Source of the DNA: Neomegalonema sp. | GTDB lineage: Bacteria; Pseudomonadota; Alphaproteobacteria; Rhodobacterales; Rhodobacteraceae | Assembly: GCA_022760435.1 (NCBI GenBank) | Contig: JALEFY010000017.1 | Span: 1 to 64,000 of the forward strand | Direction: 5' to 3' | Length of the DNA stretch: 64,000 nucleotides | In this document: piece by piece, positions 27,249-37,542 of the stretch | How positions within the stretch are numbered: position 1 is the stretch's first letter | Layout: each line of letters begins with the position of its first letter | Position numbers and translations under genes: made by a program | Notes under the pieces: generated by a model | What the model saw: the letters and a program-made list of their open reading frames with translations, nothing else | The model's database searches: none | Told to the model about the DNA's origin: nothing

Positions 27249-27325
27249 AAAAAAAAGCCCCGGCCGAAACCGGGGCAGTCGAATTGAGGCAGGTTTCATA
27301 CAGGCAAGAAACCTATCGAGCAGTG
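27249..27325 (-). ncRNA. Candidate small RNA with terminator, minus strand
   Basis: In a 388-bp gap with no credible coding frame, the minus strand shows a complete-looking small transcription unit. It has a TTGAAA box (27355-27360), 18 bases, then TACAAA (27331-27336). Next comes a hairpin with arms AGGTTTC/GAAACCT (27291-27314), and last a GCCCCGG/CCGGGGC stem (27257-27276) followed by eight U residues. No minus-strand gene lies upstream for this terminator to serve, since the next gene to the right is on the plus strand. The transcript would be about 75 bases. It is a prediction without homology support. Confidence 0.5.
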
Positions 27326-27518
27326 CAATCTTTGTACGCTTATCCCGGCGTAATTTTCAAGCCTGATTCTGAGGATCAGTGGATTTTTTGTTACGGCCAG
27401 AATTTTGCTAGCGCCCTGTGACAGAGTGTCATTGAACGGTCAAATTCAATCTGTTTGCAAGGTGCGGCAGTCGGACGCAAAGCCCGGCGGCTACTCCAGA
27501 AGGCAGGGGAAGGCTAAG

Positions 27519-29402
27519 TTGTCCATTTTTCGTAAGTTTTCCGCATCTCTCTTGGGTAGTTTTGCAGCCCTTATGCTCGCAATGGTAGTGCTCGCGCAAG
27601 CGCAAACAGAGGCGCCGGAGCAGAATTCCAGCCATGGGATTGCCATGCACGGCCTGCCGGCTCTGGAAAATGGGTTTAGACATTTTCCCTACATATCCGA
27701 GCAAGCCCGAAAAGGGGGACGCGCCGTCTACGCGCTGAGGGGAAGTTTCGACAGTCTCAACCCTTACGTGCTGAAAGGATCGGCACCCTATGTGCTCAAG
27801 GAGCAGGTCTACGAATCGCTGATGGCGCGGTCCTGGGACGAGCCGTTTTCGCTCTATGGGCTGCTCGCCGAATCGATCGAGACGCCCGAGGATCGCCGTT
27901 GGGTCGTGTTTCATCTCAACCCCAAGGCCCGATTCTCAACCGGCGATCCGGTGCGGCCCGAAGATGTGCTCTGGACCGTGCATACCCTGATCGAGCAGGG
28001 CAAACCCAACTATGCCGAGTTCTTTCGCGATGTGACCCAGATGAAGAAAATCGGCCCGCATGCGGTGCGGTTCGATTTCGCCAAGTCCAATCGCGAATTG
28101 CCGCTGATGCTCGGGCTGATGCCGGTCCTCTCGAAAAAGGCCGAGAGCGCGCGCAAGTTCGGCTCTGATGCACTGACCCCGCTCGTGGGCTCGGGGCCTT
28201 ATCGTGTTGGCGTGGTGGAACCGGGGCGGCTTTTGACCCTCGAGCGCGACCCGAATTATTGGGGTCGGGAGCTTCCGGCCAATCGGGGGCGGCACAATTT
28301 CGATGTGGTTGAATACCAGTTCTACCGCGACTCCATCGCGCAATGGGAAGCCTTCAAGGCCGGGCAGGTGAGCATCCTGGCGGTGAATGATCCGGCGAAA
28401 TGGCGCGAGCTGGAGGTGCTGCCAGCGATGATCGAAGGCCGGATCAAGCGCGCCGAGATCGAGCATTCGCGCGCCAGTGGCATGCGTGGTTTCGTGTTCA
28501 ACACGCGGCGGCCCCTCTTTGACGATCGCCGGGTGCGTCAGGCGCTTTCTCTGGCCTTTGATTTCAAATGGCTCAATGAGCGCTTGTTCGAAGGGACTTA
28601 TCGCCGCATCGAGAGCTATTTCAGTGGCTCGGAGCTCGCCCATGCCGGGGCGGCCGGTGGGTTGGAGCGGGCGCTGCTGATCCCGTTCAAGGACAGCTTG
28701 CCCGATGGCGTGCTCGACAGCGGATGGCGCCCCACTGACGGGATCGGAGATGGCCGCAATCGCGTCAATCTGCGCCGCGCACGTGAATTGCTGATGGAGG
28801 CGGGGTGGGAGTATCGGGACGGTGCCTTGCGCAATGCCCTTGGCCAACCCTTCGTGTTCGAGATGCTGTTGACTTCCTATAGCGATGAGCGGGTCGCGCA
28901 GATCTTCAGCGAGGCGCTGGAGCCGCTGGGCATCCAGTTGGAGATCCGGATCGTCGATGATGCGCAGTTTCGCGAGCGCTTGATGGTCTATGATTTCGAC
29001 ATGACTGTCTATCGCTGGTGGCTGTCGCTCTCGCCGGGCGATGAGCAGCGCTTGTACTGGGGGAGCCTCGGGGTCGATACGCCGGGTACGCGCAACTATA
29101 TGGGGGTCGATAGCCCTGCGGTTGAGGCGATGATCGACACCATGCTGGCGGCAAAGAGCCGCGAGGAGTTCCGCGCGGCGGTCAAGGCGCTCGACCGGGT
29201 GCTTTCGGCGGGGGTCTATGTGATCCCGTTCTGGGAGGAAAAGGCAGATCGCTACGCCTGGTGGGACGAGATGGCCCGGCCAGAGGTCACCCCGCTCTAT
29301 GGCTATCGTCCCGATGTCTGGTGGATGCAGGGGGTGACGGATACGATCTTGGACGCTGACACACCCTCGGCGGGGGCAGCGCCGTCACCCGCCAAGCCGT
29401 GA
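27519..29402 (+). CDS. ABC transporter solute-binding protein, family 5 (YejA-like)
   Basis: A 627-residue periplasmic binding protein of the oligopeptide type (SBP_bac_5). The signal peptide is SIFRKFSASLLGSFAALMLAMV, cleaved near AQAQT. The mature start (HGIAMHGLPALENGFRHFPYI, KGGRAVYALRGSFDSLNPYVLKG) matches the YejA subgroup, which feeds microcin C or peptide importers. The start codon is TTG at 27519, chosen for the GGGGAAGG site just upstream and because the signal peptide begins there. No permease or ATPase genes are adjacent, so it is an orphan. Confidence 0.88.
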   Translation: MSIFRKFSASLLGSFAALMLAMVVLAQAQTEAPEQNSSHGIAMHGLPALENGFRHFPYISEQARKGGRAVYALRGSFDSLNPYVLKGSAPYVLKEQVYESLMARSWDEPFSLYGLLAESIETPEDRRWVVFHLNPKARFSTGDPVRPEDVLWTVHTLIEQGKPNYAEFFRDVTQMKKIGPHAVRFDFAKSNRELPLMLGLMPVLSKKAESARKFGSDALTPLVGSGPYRVGVVEPGRLLTLERDPNYWGRELPANRGRHNFDVVEYQFYRDSIAQWEAFKAGQVSILAVNDPAKWRELEVLPAMIEGRIKRAEIEHSRASGMRGFVFNTRRPLFDDRRVRQALSLAFDFKWLNERLFEGTYRRIESYFSGSELAHAGAAGGLERALLIPFKDSLPDGVLDSGWRPTDGIGDGRNRVNLRRARELLMEAGWEYRDGALRNALGQPFVFEMLLTSYSDERVAQIFSEALEPLGIQLEIRIVDDAQFRERLMVYDFDMTVYRWWLSLSPGDEQRLYWGSLGVDTPGTRNYMGVDSPAVEAMIDTMLAAKSREEFRAAVKALDRVLSAGVYVIPFWEEKADRYAWWDEMARPEVTPLYGYRPDVWWMQGVTDTILDADTPSAGAAPSPAKP

Positions 29403-29441
29403 ATGACCGCGCCTGGATGGGCGTGGTCGGTCGTTCTCGGC

Positions 29442-29711
29442 CTAGGTCATGAACCCATATATGTCGCTGTTGTCAGCCACCTTCAGGGGCTTGTCCGGCC
29501 AGAAACCGGCGCGCAGTCGGTGTGACCCACCGTCAAGCGGCGTAGACGCAGCCGGCGAGCCCCTGAAGGTGGCCCTTCGGGCGCAGCAGAGCCGGTTCCG
29601 CACGTTCTCACCGGCCTCAACCTGAGGATCCACTCCGCTTTTCGCCCGGTTCGTAGCCCAGAACCGGCTCTACTGCGCTGACGCCGCGACATTTATGGGT
29701 TCATGACCTAG
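29442..29711. mobile_element. MITE-like element with near-perfect 26-bp terminal inverted repeats
   Basis: A 270-bp element between two genes. Its ends (29442-29467 and 29686-29711) are inverted repeats matching at 25 of 26 positions, starting CTAGGTCATGAACCC, and CTAG at both edges could be the target duplication. Inside are two more inverted repeats: a perfect 16-bp pair (29476-29491 with 29558-29573, core CACCTTCAGGGG) and an 18-bp pair with one mismatch (29581-29598 with 29661-29678, core GAGCCGGTTC). It would fold into a three-armed cruciform. There is no credible transposase frame. CTAG targeting is typical of IS5-group elements, so a relation to an IS5-like parent is plausible. Confidence 0.8.
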
Positions 29712-30619
29712 ATCGACGGATAATCATCCGTGCTATCGCGCCGCGAGTGGCGCCAGAACATCCCACGCCTTTTGCGCGGATGACCGCGCAGACCGCTCGG
29801 CGCGGGTTTGATCTCTGCATGCTCCCCCATCGCCTCGGTAACTGCCTGGGGCACATTGCTCATTGCCGCCTTTTCCAGATCGGCATCGGGCTGCGCCGGT
29901 TCCGTGACCGCTTCCTCACCGGCGATCGGCAATTCTTGCGGGGTGACAAGGCCAGCGGAGATCACGAGCTTGGCCGCTTCCTCCACGCTCATATCGAGGA
30001 TGACGACATCTTCCTTCGGCACGAAGAGCAGGAAGCCGGAAGTGGGGTTGGGCGTGGTCGGCAGAAACACGCTCAGCATCTCGGCACCGCCATTGACCCG
30101 TTTGGGTACCTCGCCCTTGGTTTTGGTGCTGACAAAGGCCACGGCCCAGATCCCCTTGCGCGGGTATTCGACCAGGCAGGCTTTCTCGAATGAGCTTTGT
30201 GACTGGGTGAAGATCGTCTCGACGATCTGCTTGAGCGCGTTGTAGAGCGAGCGCACCACCGGCATCCGGTCCACCCAGCGCTCGCCAATGCGCAGCAATT
30301 CGCGCCCGAAGAAGTTCTTGGTGAGCGAGCCGATCGCGACAGTGAACAGGATCGCAAAGACGATCCCCATGCCGGGCAGGGTGAAGGGGAGATACTGATC
30401 GGGCCGGAAGCGCTCCGGGATCAGCGGCAGCACCTGCGGAAGGACCTGGCTGTCGACATATTGCACCACCGTCCAGGTGAGATAGGCGGTGATGCCGATC
30501 GGCGCGATGACGACGATCCCGGTCAGAAAGTTGTTGCGAAGACGCTGGATCAGACTGGCGCGCTTGACCGGTTGGATCAGGGCGCGGGCGTGGTCATCGT
30601 CGTGTTGGTCTCGTCCCAT
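29708..30619 (-). CDS. DUF502 family membrane protein
   Basis: A 303-residue protein with two membrane segments (LTGIVVIAPIGITAYLTWTVVQYV and the region GMGIVFAILFTVAIGSLTKNFFG) and the DUF502 core RMPVVRSLYNALKQIVETIF, then TTPNPTSGFLLFVP and ILDMSVEEAAKLVISAG. The C-terminal 80 residues are a variable, charged tail. Function unknown. Its TAG stop lies in the CTAG at the edge of the adjacent palindromic element. The start at 30619 is preferred because conserved features begin soon after; upstream codons look non-coding. Confidence 0.82.
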   Translation of the reverse strand: MGRDQHDDDHARALIQPVKRASLIQRLRNNFLTGIVVIAPIGITAYLTWTVVQYVDSQVLPQVLPLIPERFRPDQYLPFTLPGMGIVFAILFTVAIGSLTKNFFGRELLRIGERWVDRMPVVRSLYNALKQIVETIFTQSQSSFEKACLVEYPRKGIWAVAFVSTKTKGEVPKRVNGGAEMLSVFLPTTPNPTSGFLLFVPKEDVVILDMSVEEAAKLVISAGLVTPQELPIAGEEAVTEPAQPDADLEKAAMSNVPQAVTEAMGEHAEIKPAPSGLRGHPRKRRGMFWRHSRRDSTDDYPSI

Positions 30620-30673
30620 GCGTGCTTGTTTCCATTCCCTGCAATTCCCGTTTCGCAGCACGGGTCTTTGGTG

Positions 30674-31624
30674 TCAGTAACCCCGGGATCGCTCGGCGAT
30701 ATGCTCGAAAGGCAGGCCATCGATGTAACGACCAATTTGCCGGACAACCTCTTTCGATGCGGTTTCTGGATGCGTACAACTGGCGATATGGGGAGTGATT
30801 GTGATCTTTTCATGCTGCCAGAACGCATGTTCCGGCGGCAAAGGCTCGGTGTCGAAGACATCCAGCGTTGCCGCTGCCAGATTGTGCTCAAGCGCCCGGA
30901 GCAGGGCGGCTTCGGGCAGGATCGGCCCGCGCGCGGCATTGATCAAGGCAGCCCCTTGCGGCAGCAAGGCGAGCCGGTCGTGATCGAGCAACCCGCGGGT
31001 TTCGTCGGTCAGCGGCAACAGGATGACAAGAATATCGGTGCTGGCCAGGAAGTCAGGCAGTTGCGCCATGCCATGAAAGCAGGTGATCGCGCTCTCTTCC
31101 TTGGGCGAGCGGCTCCAGCCCGAGAGCTGAAAGCCCAGCGGGCGCAGCGCGGCGGCGACGGCTTTGCCCAAGGTGCCAAGCCCCATGATCCCGACCCGAC
31201 GTCGGCTGGCGGGCGGTGGCGCCAGATCCTCATCCCAGCGTCCCTCGCGCGAGGCGAGCAGGACGGCGTCCAGCCCCAGATGATAGCGCAGGACATGCGC
31301 GGTGACATATTCGGCCATGCCTTGGGTGAGGCCCTGATCGACCATGCGCAGCACCGGTGTGCCCGCGGGCAGGTCCGTGCGGCTGATCAATCTATCGACC
31401 CCCGCCCAAAGCGACTGGATCGCCTTGAGATTGCTGAAGGGCGTCAGATCCGTCACCGGACTGTTCGGGGCATAGAGCAGGAAGTCGACCTTGGTCGGAT
31501 CGACGTGTTCCGGCTCGCTCGCGTAGAAGATGGAGCTGTCGCCAAAGGCGCGCAGCGCAGCGTCCATGGATTTTTGCCAGATCCGGGCATTTTTGCTGGG
31601 CCCGGCATAGCAGATCGTCACCAT
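30674..31624 (-). CDS. D-2-hydroxyacid dehydrogenase, glyoxylate/hydroxypyruvate reductase A-like
   Basis: A 316-residue NAD(P)-dependent dehydrogenase, the length of GhrA. The nucleotide-binding site is VGIMGLGTLGKAVAAALRPLGF followed by GWSRSPK, the catalytic arginine lies in LINAARGPIL, and the catalytic histidine in ITPHIASCTHPETA. GhrA-type enzymes reduce glyoxylate and hydroxypyruvate; other hydroxyacids are possible. CGGAGA precedes the ATG at 31624. It lies 93 bases after rodA on the same strand and may or may not share its transcript. Confidence 0.87.
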   Translation of the reverse strand: MVTICYAGPSKNARIWQKSMDAALRAFGDSSIFYASEPEHVDPTKVDFLLYAPNSPVTDLTPFSNLKAIQSLWAGVDRLISRTDLPAGTPVLRMVDQGLTQGMAEYVTAHVLRYHLGLDAVLLASREGRWDEDLAPPPASRRRVGIMGLGTLGKAVAAALRPLGFQLSGWSRSPKEESAITCFHGMAQLPDFLASTDILVILLPLTDETRGLLDHDRLALLPQGAALINAARGPILPEAALLRALEHNLAAATLDVFDTEPLPPEHAFWQHEKITITPHIASCTHPETASKEVVRQIGRYIDGLPFEHIAERSRGY

Positions 31625-31717
31625 ACAGTCTCCGCGTGGCTCAAATGCCCGTAGGGTTAGCGTATGTGCGCGCGAAACAGCAGGCAAGGTCAAATCGAAT
31701 CGCCACAGCTCGGCGTA

Positions 31718-32872
31718 TCAGCGTCGGCTGCGCGAATGGACCTTGGCGCTGAGCAACAGGCCAAAGCCGAACAGGATCACCAGCATCGAAGTGCCGCCGA
31801 AGGAGACCAGCGGGAGCGGTACCCCGACCACCGGCGCGAGCCCCATGACCATCGCCATGTTGATCGCGAAGTAGAAGAAGAAGGTCACCGAAACCCCCAT
31901 CGCGACCAGCCGACCGAATGTGGAGCGGATCGTCAGCGCCGTGAGCATCGCGAAAAACACGATCCCCATATAGAGGCCCAGCAGGCCAAGACTACCAAGC
32001 AGGCCGAACTCTTCGGCCAGGGAGGGGTAGATGAAATCGGTATGCGCCTCGGGCATGAAGCTGAGATGGGTCTGTGTGCCCTTGAGATAGCCCTTGCCTG
32101 TCACCCCGCCTGATCCGATGGCGATCATGGATTGAGTGATGTGATAGCCGGAGCCGAGCGGGTCTTGCGATGGGTCGAGGAAGGTCTCGATGCGGCGGAA
32201 CTGATAATCCTTGAGCAATTGCCAGTTGGTGCCCCGGCTCATGAACACCGCGACAATGCCGCTGATACCCAGGGTGCCGACAAGGGCGAAGAACCACCAG
32301 GCGACCCCTGCCAGCATCATCATCAAGCCCCCGCCCGCGATCAGCAGCAGCGCCGTTCCCAGATCCGGCTGCTTGGCAACGAGCACCGCCGGGACCAGAA
32401 TGATCAGCAGCGGCAGGGCGATCCAGAACGGGCGCGAGATCTTCTCGGGCGACAGGCGCTGATAATAAAGGGCGAGCACCATCACCAGGGCCAGCTTCAT
32501 CAGTTCCGAGGGTTGAATGCGCAGCGGGCCCAGCACCAGCCATCGCTTGGCCCCCATCCCGACCGTGCCGAACAGCTCCACCCCGATCAGCAAGAGCAGT
32601 GAGAGCGCGTAAAGCGGCACTGCGATCGAGCGCCAGACCCGGATATCGATCAGCGCGACCAGGATCATCACCCCAAAGCCCAGGGTGAAGCGGAGGATCT
32701 GTGGCCGGGCCCAGCGGTCGAGATCGCCGCCCGCCACCGAATAGAGCATCAAGAACCCGACCGCTGCCGCCGCCGTCAGGAGCGCAACCAGCAGCCAGTT
32801 GATCCGCAGCAGCTTGCCGCCGAGCCCTTGGGGTTCATCATCGCCGGAGAAAAAACGCGTGGCGCTGGGCAT
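31718..32872 (-). CDS. mrdB: Peptidoglycan glycosyltransferase RodA
   Basis: SEDS-family enzyme that polymerises glycan strands during cell elongation together with PBP2. The 384-residue membrane protein has about ten helices and the family signatures GMGAKRWLVLGPLRIQPSELMKLALV, a KQPDLGTALLL loop (the invariant aspartate), and near the end PVVGVPLPLVSFGGTSML. It starts 11 bases after mrdA, with AGGGGAAG upstream, and is the last gene of the mre-mrd run. Confidence 0.96.
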   Translation of the reverse strand: MPSATRFFSGDDEPQGLGGKLLRINWLLVALLTAAAAVGFLMLYSVAGGDLDRWARPQILRFTLGFGVMILVALIDIRVWRSIAVPLYALSLLLLIGVELFGTVGMGAKRWLVLGPLRIQPSELMKLALVMVLALYYQRLSPEKISRPFWIALPLLIILVPAVLVAKQPDLGTALLLIAGGGLMMMLAGVAWWFFALVGTLGISGIVAVFMSRGTNWQLLKDYQFRRIETFLDPSQDPLGSGYHITQSMIAIGSGGVTGKGYLKGTQTHLSFMPEAHTDFIYPSLAEEFGLLGSLGLLGLYMGIVFFAMLTALTIRSTFGRLVAMGVSVTFFFYFAINMAMVMGLAPVVGVPLPLVSFGGTSMLVILFGFGLLLSAKVHSRSRR

Positions 32873-32883
32873 GGTGCTTCCCC

Positions 32884-34809
32884 TTATCCTTCCTCGGCGA
32901 TGCCGATCGGGCCGGCGCGCGCTTCACGCTCGCGGGCGATCTGATCGCGCAGCTCGCGCGGATAGGCTTCGAGCGGTGGTTCCTCGCCATACTGGGCACG
33001 CAAAAGGATATCGCGGGCCACCGGCGCCGCCGCTCCCGAACCGCTGCCGCCATGCTCGATGACCACAGACACCGCGAAACGCGGGTTCTCGACCGGCGCA
33101 TAGGCTACGAAAAGGGCATGATCGCGCAGCTTCCACGGAAGTTCCTCGTTCTTGCGCACGCCGCTCTCGCGCTCCGCCTTGGAGATCCGGCGGACTTGCG
33201 CGGTACCGGTCTTGCCCGCCATGGCAAATTCGGGGGGCAGGATGCGGGCGCGGTAGGCCGTGCCCCGGGTCTCGTTGACCACCGCGTTCATCCCGCGCCG
33301 CGCCAGATCGATAAAGCGCTCATCGATGTCGAGCGCCGGCACGCTCGGCAAGGGCAGATCGGCGCCGTTCATCTGCTTGACCAGACGCGGCGAGATTTGC
33401 GCGCGTCCATCGGCCAGCCGGGCGGTCATCACTGCCAGTTGCAGCGGCGAGGTCAGAATGAAGCCCTGACCGATCCCGGCGATCAGAGTCTCGCCCTGCT
33501 GCCAGCGCTCGCCGATATTGGCGAATTTCCAGTCCTGGGTCGGCATGACGCCGCGCTTTACATTGGGCAATTCCAATTCGGGCGCGGTGCCAATGCCAAA
33601 GCGCTGGGCGATCTGCGCCAGCTTGTCGATGCCGATACGCTTGGCGGCCTCGTAGAAATAGATGTCGCAAGAATGCTTGATCGCGCCTTGCATATCGAGA
33701 CTGCCATGTCCGCCGCGCTTCCAACAATGGAAGCGGCGATTGCCCAGATCCGTATGCCCCACGCAGCGGATCTTCTCGCCCGGCTTCATCGCCCCTTCCG
33801 CTTGCGCGGCGATGGCGGTGAGCATCTTGAAGGTCGAGCCCGGCGGATAGAGCCCCGCCGTCGCCTTGTCGCGCAGCGGATCAAGCTCGTTCTCGCGCAG
33901 GGCGTTCCAGTCGGCATGGCTGATCCCGAACACGAATTTGTTCGGGTCATAGGCCGGGGTCGAGGCGAGTGCGAGCAGATCACCATTGCGCACATCCATC
34001 ACCACGGCAGCGGCGCTCTCGCCCACGAGACGGGCATGGACATAGCGTTGCAGTTGCTGATCGATCGTCAGGGTCAAGCTGGTGCCCGGCAAGCCATTGT
34101 CGCGGCTGATCTCGCGTTGCTCGCGCCCGGCGGCGTTGACCTCGATTTCGCGCCGACCGGTCTGCCCGCGCAAGGTCATCTCGGCGGCCTTCTCGGTCCC
34201 GTTCTTGCCGATGCGCGCATCGGGCAGGCGCAAGGCCGGATCGCCGGTCGTGTCACGCTCCAGATCACGCTCATTGACCGCAGCCACATAGCCGATCACA
34301 TGCGCAAGGCTTTCGCGCTCGGGGTAAAAGCGCGTCCAGTTCACATCGGGCTCAACCCCCGGCAGGGTCGGCAGATTGGCATTGATGCGGGCGAATTCTT
34401 CCCAGGAGAGATTATCGACCAACGGCACCGCGACAAAGCGGCGAGAGCGCTGCATGCGGCGCATGGCCCGCTCGAGCGCGCGCGGAGAGATGTCGATGAT
34501 CTGTTGCAAGCGCTCGAAAGTGGCCTCGATATCATCGCTGCGCTCGCGGATGATCTGAACCCGGTAATTGTGCCGGTTGACGGCCAGCGGAGCGCCATTG
34601 CGATCAAAGATCTCACCCCGGATCGGGGCGATCGGCTGCACATTGACGCGGTTGTCGCGGGCCTGAAGCTGGTACTGCGCCGCTTCCACTACCTGAAGTT
34701 GATGCATCCGCCAGGCGAGCAGTCCCGCGATGCCGCATTGGCCGCCAAACAGCAGCAAGGCGCGCCGGGTGAAGCGTTTTTGCCGTTCTTCTTCGTCGCG
34801 ATCGATCAT
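32884..34809 (-). CDS. mrdA: Penicillin-binding protein 2 (peptidoglycan transpeptidase)
   Basis: Class B PBP that crosslinks new glycan strands in the elongasome. The 641-residue protein has one N-terminal membrane anchor (RALLLFGGQCGIAGLLAW), a pedestal domain opening with IAPIRGEIFDRNG, and a transpeptidase domain with active-site STFK (YPPGSTFKM), a SxN-type motif (KHSCD) and KTGTAQ. The frame runs further upstream, but those codons overlap mreD in another frame. The ATG at 34809 overlaps the mreD stop (ATGA), which fixes the start by coupling. Confidence 0.96.
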   Translation of the reverse strand: MIDRDEEERQKRFTRRALLLFGGQCGIAGLLAWRMHQLQVVEAAQYQLQARDNRVNVQPIAPIRGEIFDRNGAPLAVNRHNYRVQIIRERSDDIEATFERLQQIIDISPRALERAMRRMQRSRRFVAVPLVDNLSWEEFARINANLPTLPGVEPDVNWTRFYPERESLAHVIGYVAAVNERDLERDTTGDPALRLPDARIGKNGTEKAAEMTLRGQTGRREIEVNAAGREQREISRDNGLPGTSLTLTIDQQLQRYVHARLVGESAAAVVMDVRNGDLLALASTPAYDPNKFVFGISHADWNALRENELDPLRDKATAGLYPPGSTFKMLTAIAAQAEGAMKPGEKIRCVGHTDLGNRRFHCWKRGGHGSLDMQGAIKHSCDIYFYEAAKRIGIDKLAQIAQRFGIGTAPELELPNVKRGVMPTQDWKFANIGERWQQGETLIAGIGQGFILTSPLQLAVMTARLADGRAQISPRLVKQMNGADLPLPSVPALDIDERFIDLARRGMNAVVNETRGTAYRARILPPEFAMAGKTGTAQVRRISKAERESGVRKNEELPWKLRDHALFVAYAPVENPRFAVSVVIEHGGSGSGAAAPVARDILLRAQYGEEPPLEAYPRELRDQIAREREARAGPIGIAEEG

Positions 34810-35309
34810 CGGGCGAGCCGTCCCATCCTTGGATCTCGCCAGCGAATGGCAAAGGCCCAGCCTAGCAGGAGCATCACCAGCGGATAACTCAAGATGGTCA
34901 AGCCGAGGCGCTCGACAAGCGCGAGATAGGGCACGCCGCGCGAGAAAGTCGCGATCATCAGGCCAATCACGATGATCTCCAGCAGCAGCGCCGTGATCGC
35001 GAAGCGCCCCCATTCGGTGAGCAGGCCCGGCGCCGGATCACGGGCCGAGAGCGGGCGGGCGGTCTCCGAGGCGATGAGCAGGGCGACGGTTTCAGCGCCG
35101 ATCGGGCCATCGGTGACGCAATCGGCGAGCAGCCCGAGCGCGAAGACAAGTAAGGGCGGCATGTATTCGGGGCGGCGCACGGTGAAAAAGAAGATCACCG
35201 CCAGCAGGAGATGCGGCGCGGGCAGTGCCGAGGCGAGGGTGCCGGTCGGAACCATCATTGTGAGGATGGCCAGCAGCGCGGCCAATATGGGGATCAGGAT
35301 GCGCATCAT
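34806..35309 (-). CDS. mreD: Rod shape-determining protein MreD
   Basis: A 167-residue membrane protein with five or six helices, in the canonical place between mreC and mrdA. MreD bridges MreC to the elongasome. Sequence conservation in this family is low; LPAPHLLLAVIFFFTVRRPEYMPPLLVFALGLLADCVTDGPIG is the most typical stretch. The start at 35309 is eight bases after the mreC stop; earlier in-frame codons overlap mreC and are rejected. Confidence 0.9.
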   Translation of the reverse strand: MMRILIPILAALLAILTMMVPTGTLASALPAPHLLLAVIFFFTVRRPEYMPPLLVFALGLLADCVTDGPIGAETVALLIASETARPLSARDPAPGLLTEWGRFAITALLLEIIVIGLMIATFSRGVPYLALVERLGLTILSYPLVMLLLGWAFAIRWRDPRMGRLAR

Positions 35310-35316
35310 GCCGCCG

Positions 35317-36297
35317 TTATTGCGCCGCTGGCCCAGAGGCGGGTTCGGACGCGGTGCTCCCCTGGGAAGGGCTTGAACCGGCTTGCGCCTCTGCCGGATC
35401 GTCGGGGGCATCGCTTGGCGCTTGCGCGGCCTGAGGGCGCAGGATCAGCCCGCCTTCCGGTGGATTGAGGCTGCGGCTGCTGCGCCGGAACAGGCGCACG
35501 AAATCAAGGCGGTTGAGATCGGCACTCAGGACGACCCGCATCGGCGCATTCGGGGTTTGGGCGGGCGGCAAGGCGACCCGGCCGATTTGCAGACCCGGCG
35601 GAAACACCCCGCCTTCGCCCGAAGTCAGCACGCGGGCGCCTTCCACGATCCTTTCCGGGGCAAAGACGAAATCGAGCTGCGGGTAATCGGTATTGTCCCC
35701 TGACAGGATTGCGCGCTCGCGCCCCTCGCCAACCAGAACGGGAGCCCGGCTGTTGAGATCGGTGAGCAGCAGGACCCGAGCGCTTTGCTCGCCGACGCCG
35801 ACAACCCGGCCGACAACCCCACTCGCATCCACTGCCGCCGCGCCATCATCGACACCGTCGCCGCTGCCAAGGTTCACAAGCACGCTTTGCGAGAACGGGC
35901 CGCCGCTATCGGCGATGACCTCGGCGGTGGCAAAGCCGAAGCGGGGCGGAACCTTCACATTGTTGAGCGCGCGTAGGCGGGCGTTTTCTTCCTCGAGGCG
36001 CTGCGCCACTTCGCGCCAGGCGGTCATGCGTTCGAGACGACGGCGCAGGCGGTCATTCTCTTCTTGCAATTCGGCATAGGATTCAAAATCGCGCACCAGC
36101 GTGCCCAACGCATTGGAAGGGCCAGCAATCGCGTTCAGGGTCGGGGTGATCCGATCAACAATGCTCATCCGCAAGGCTTGCAGCCGGGCATTGTCGGTGC
36201 GCCAAAGAATGAAGATGAGCAGCGAGAGCACCAGCAGGACGCCAAACAGCAAGCGTCCGAGCGTGTGCCAGATGCCGCGATCGACATAAGCTGCCAT
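35317..36297 (-). CDS. mreC: Rod shape-determining protein MreC
   Basis: A 326-residue bitopic protein that links MreB to PBP2 and RodA. It has one membrane helix (LGRLLFGVLLVLSLLIFILW), a coiled coil (SYAELQEENDRLRRRLERM...LEEENARLRALNNV, about residues 70-115), and the beta-rich MreC domain (VIADSGGPFSQSVLVNLGSGDGV). The last 45 residues are Ala/Pro/Gly-rich and probably disordered. It starts 25 bases after mreB. Confidence 0.94.
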   Translation of the reverse strand: MAAYVDRGIWHTLGRLLFGVLLVLSLLIFILWRTDNARLQALRMSIVDRITPTLNAIAGPSNALGTLVRDFESYAELQEENDRLRRRLERMTAWREVAQRLEEENARLRALNNVKVPPRFGFATAEVIADSGGPFSQSVLVNLGSGDGVDDGAAAVDASGVVGRVVGVGEQSARVLLLTDLNSRAPVLVGEGRERAILSGDNTDYPQLDFVFAPERIVEGARVLTSGEGGVFPPGLQIGRVALPPAQTPNAPMRVVLSADLNRLDFVRLFRRSSRSLNPPEGGLILRPQAAQAPSDAPDDPAEAQAGSSPSQGSTASEPASGPAAQ

Positions 36298-36322
36298 GCT
36301 GCCTCATTCCTTTCAGCCTACA

Positions 36323-37360
<1,038 letters not shown>

Positions 37361-37542
37361 TCACGTCTATGCGCATGGCGCGCCGGGTTTCGCCCGTTGC
37401 GCCCCCGGCGTGGCAACGGCTCCCGCTTATAGAGATACCAGGCCCACAGGGTAAAGCCATGGCGGCGTCTTTATGGCAGCAGCGAAGCGCTACTGCCATA
37501 TTGGTGGTAGTTTTTACCGCTCCCGATCGCTCGGGCGCGTCA

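Noticed and set aside
29442-29633. Minus-strand frame inside the palindromic element
   Set aside because: It is a by-product of the inverted repeats: no ribosome site, no resemblance to a transposase.
33052-34887. Long plus-strand frame (611 codons) opposite mrdA
   Set aside because: mrdA is an intact, well-conserved gene; the opposite frame shows only mirror-composition protein and no start signals.
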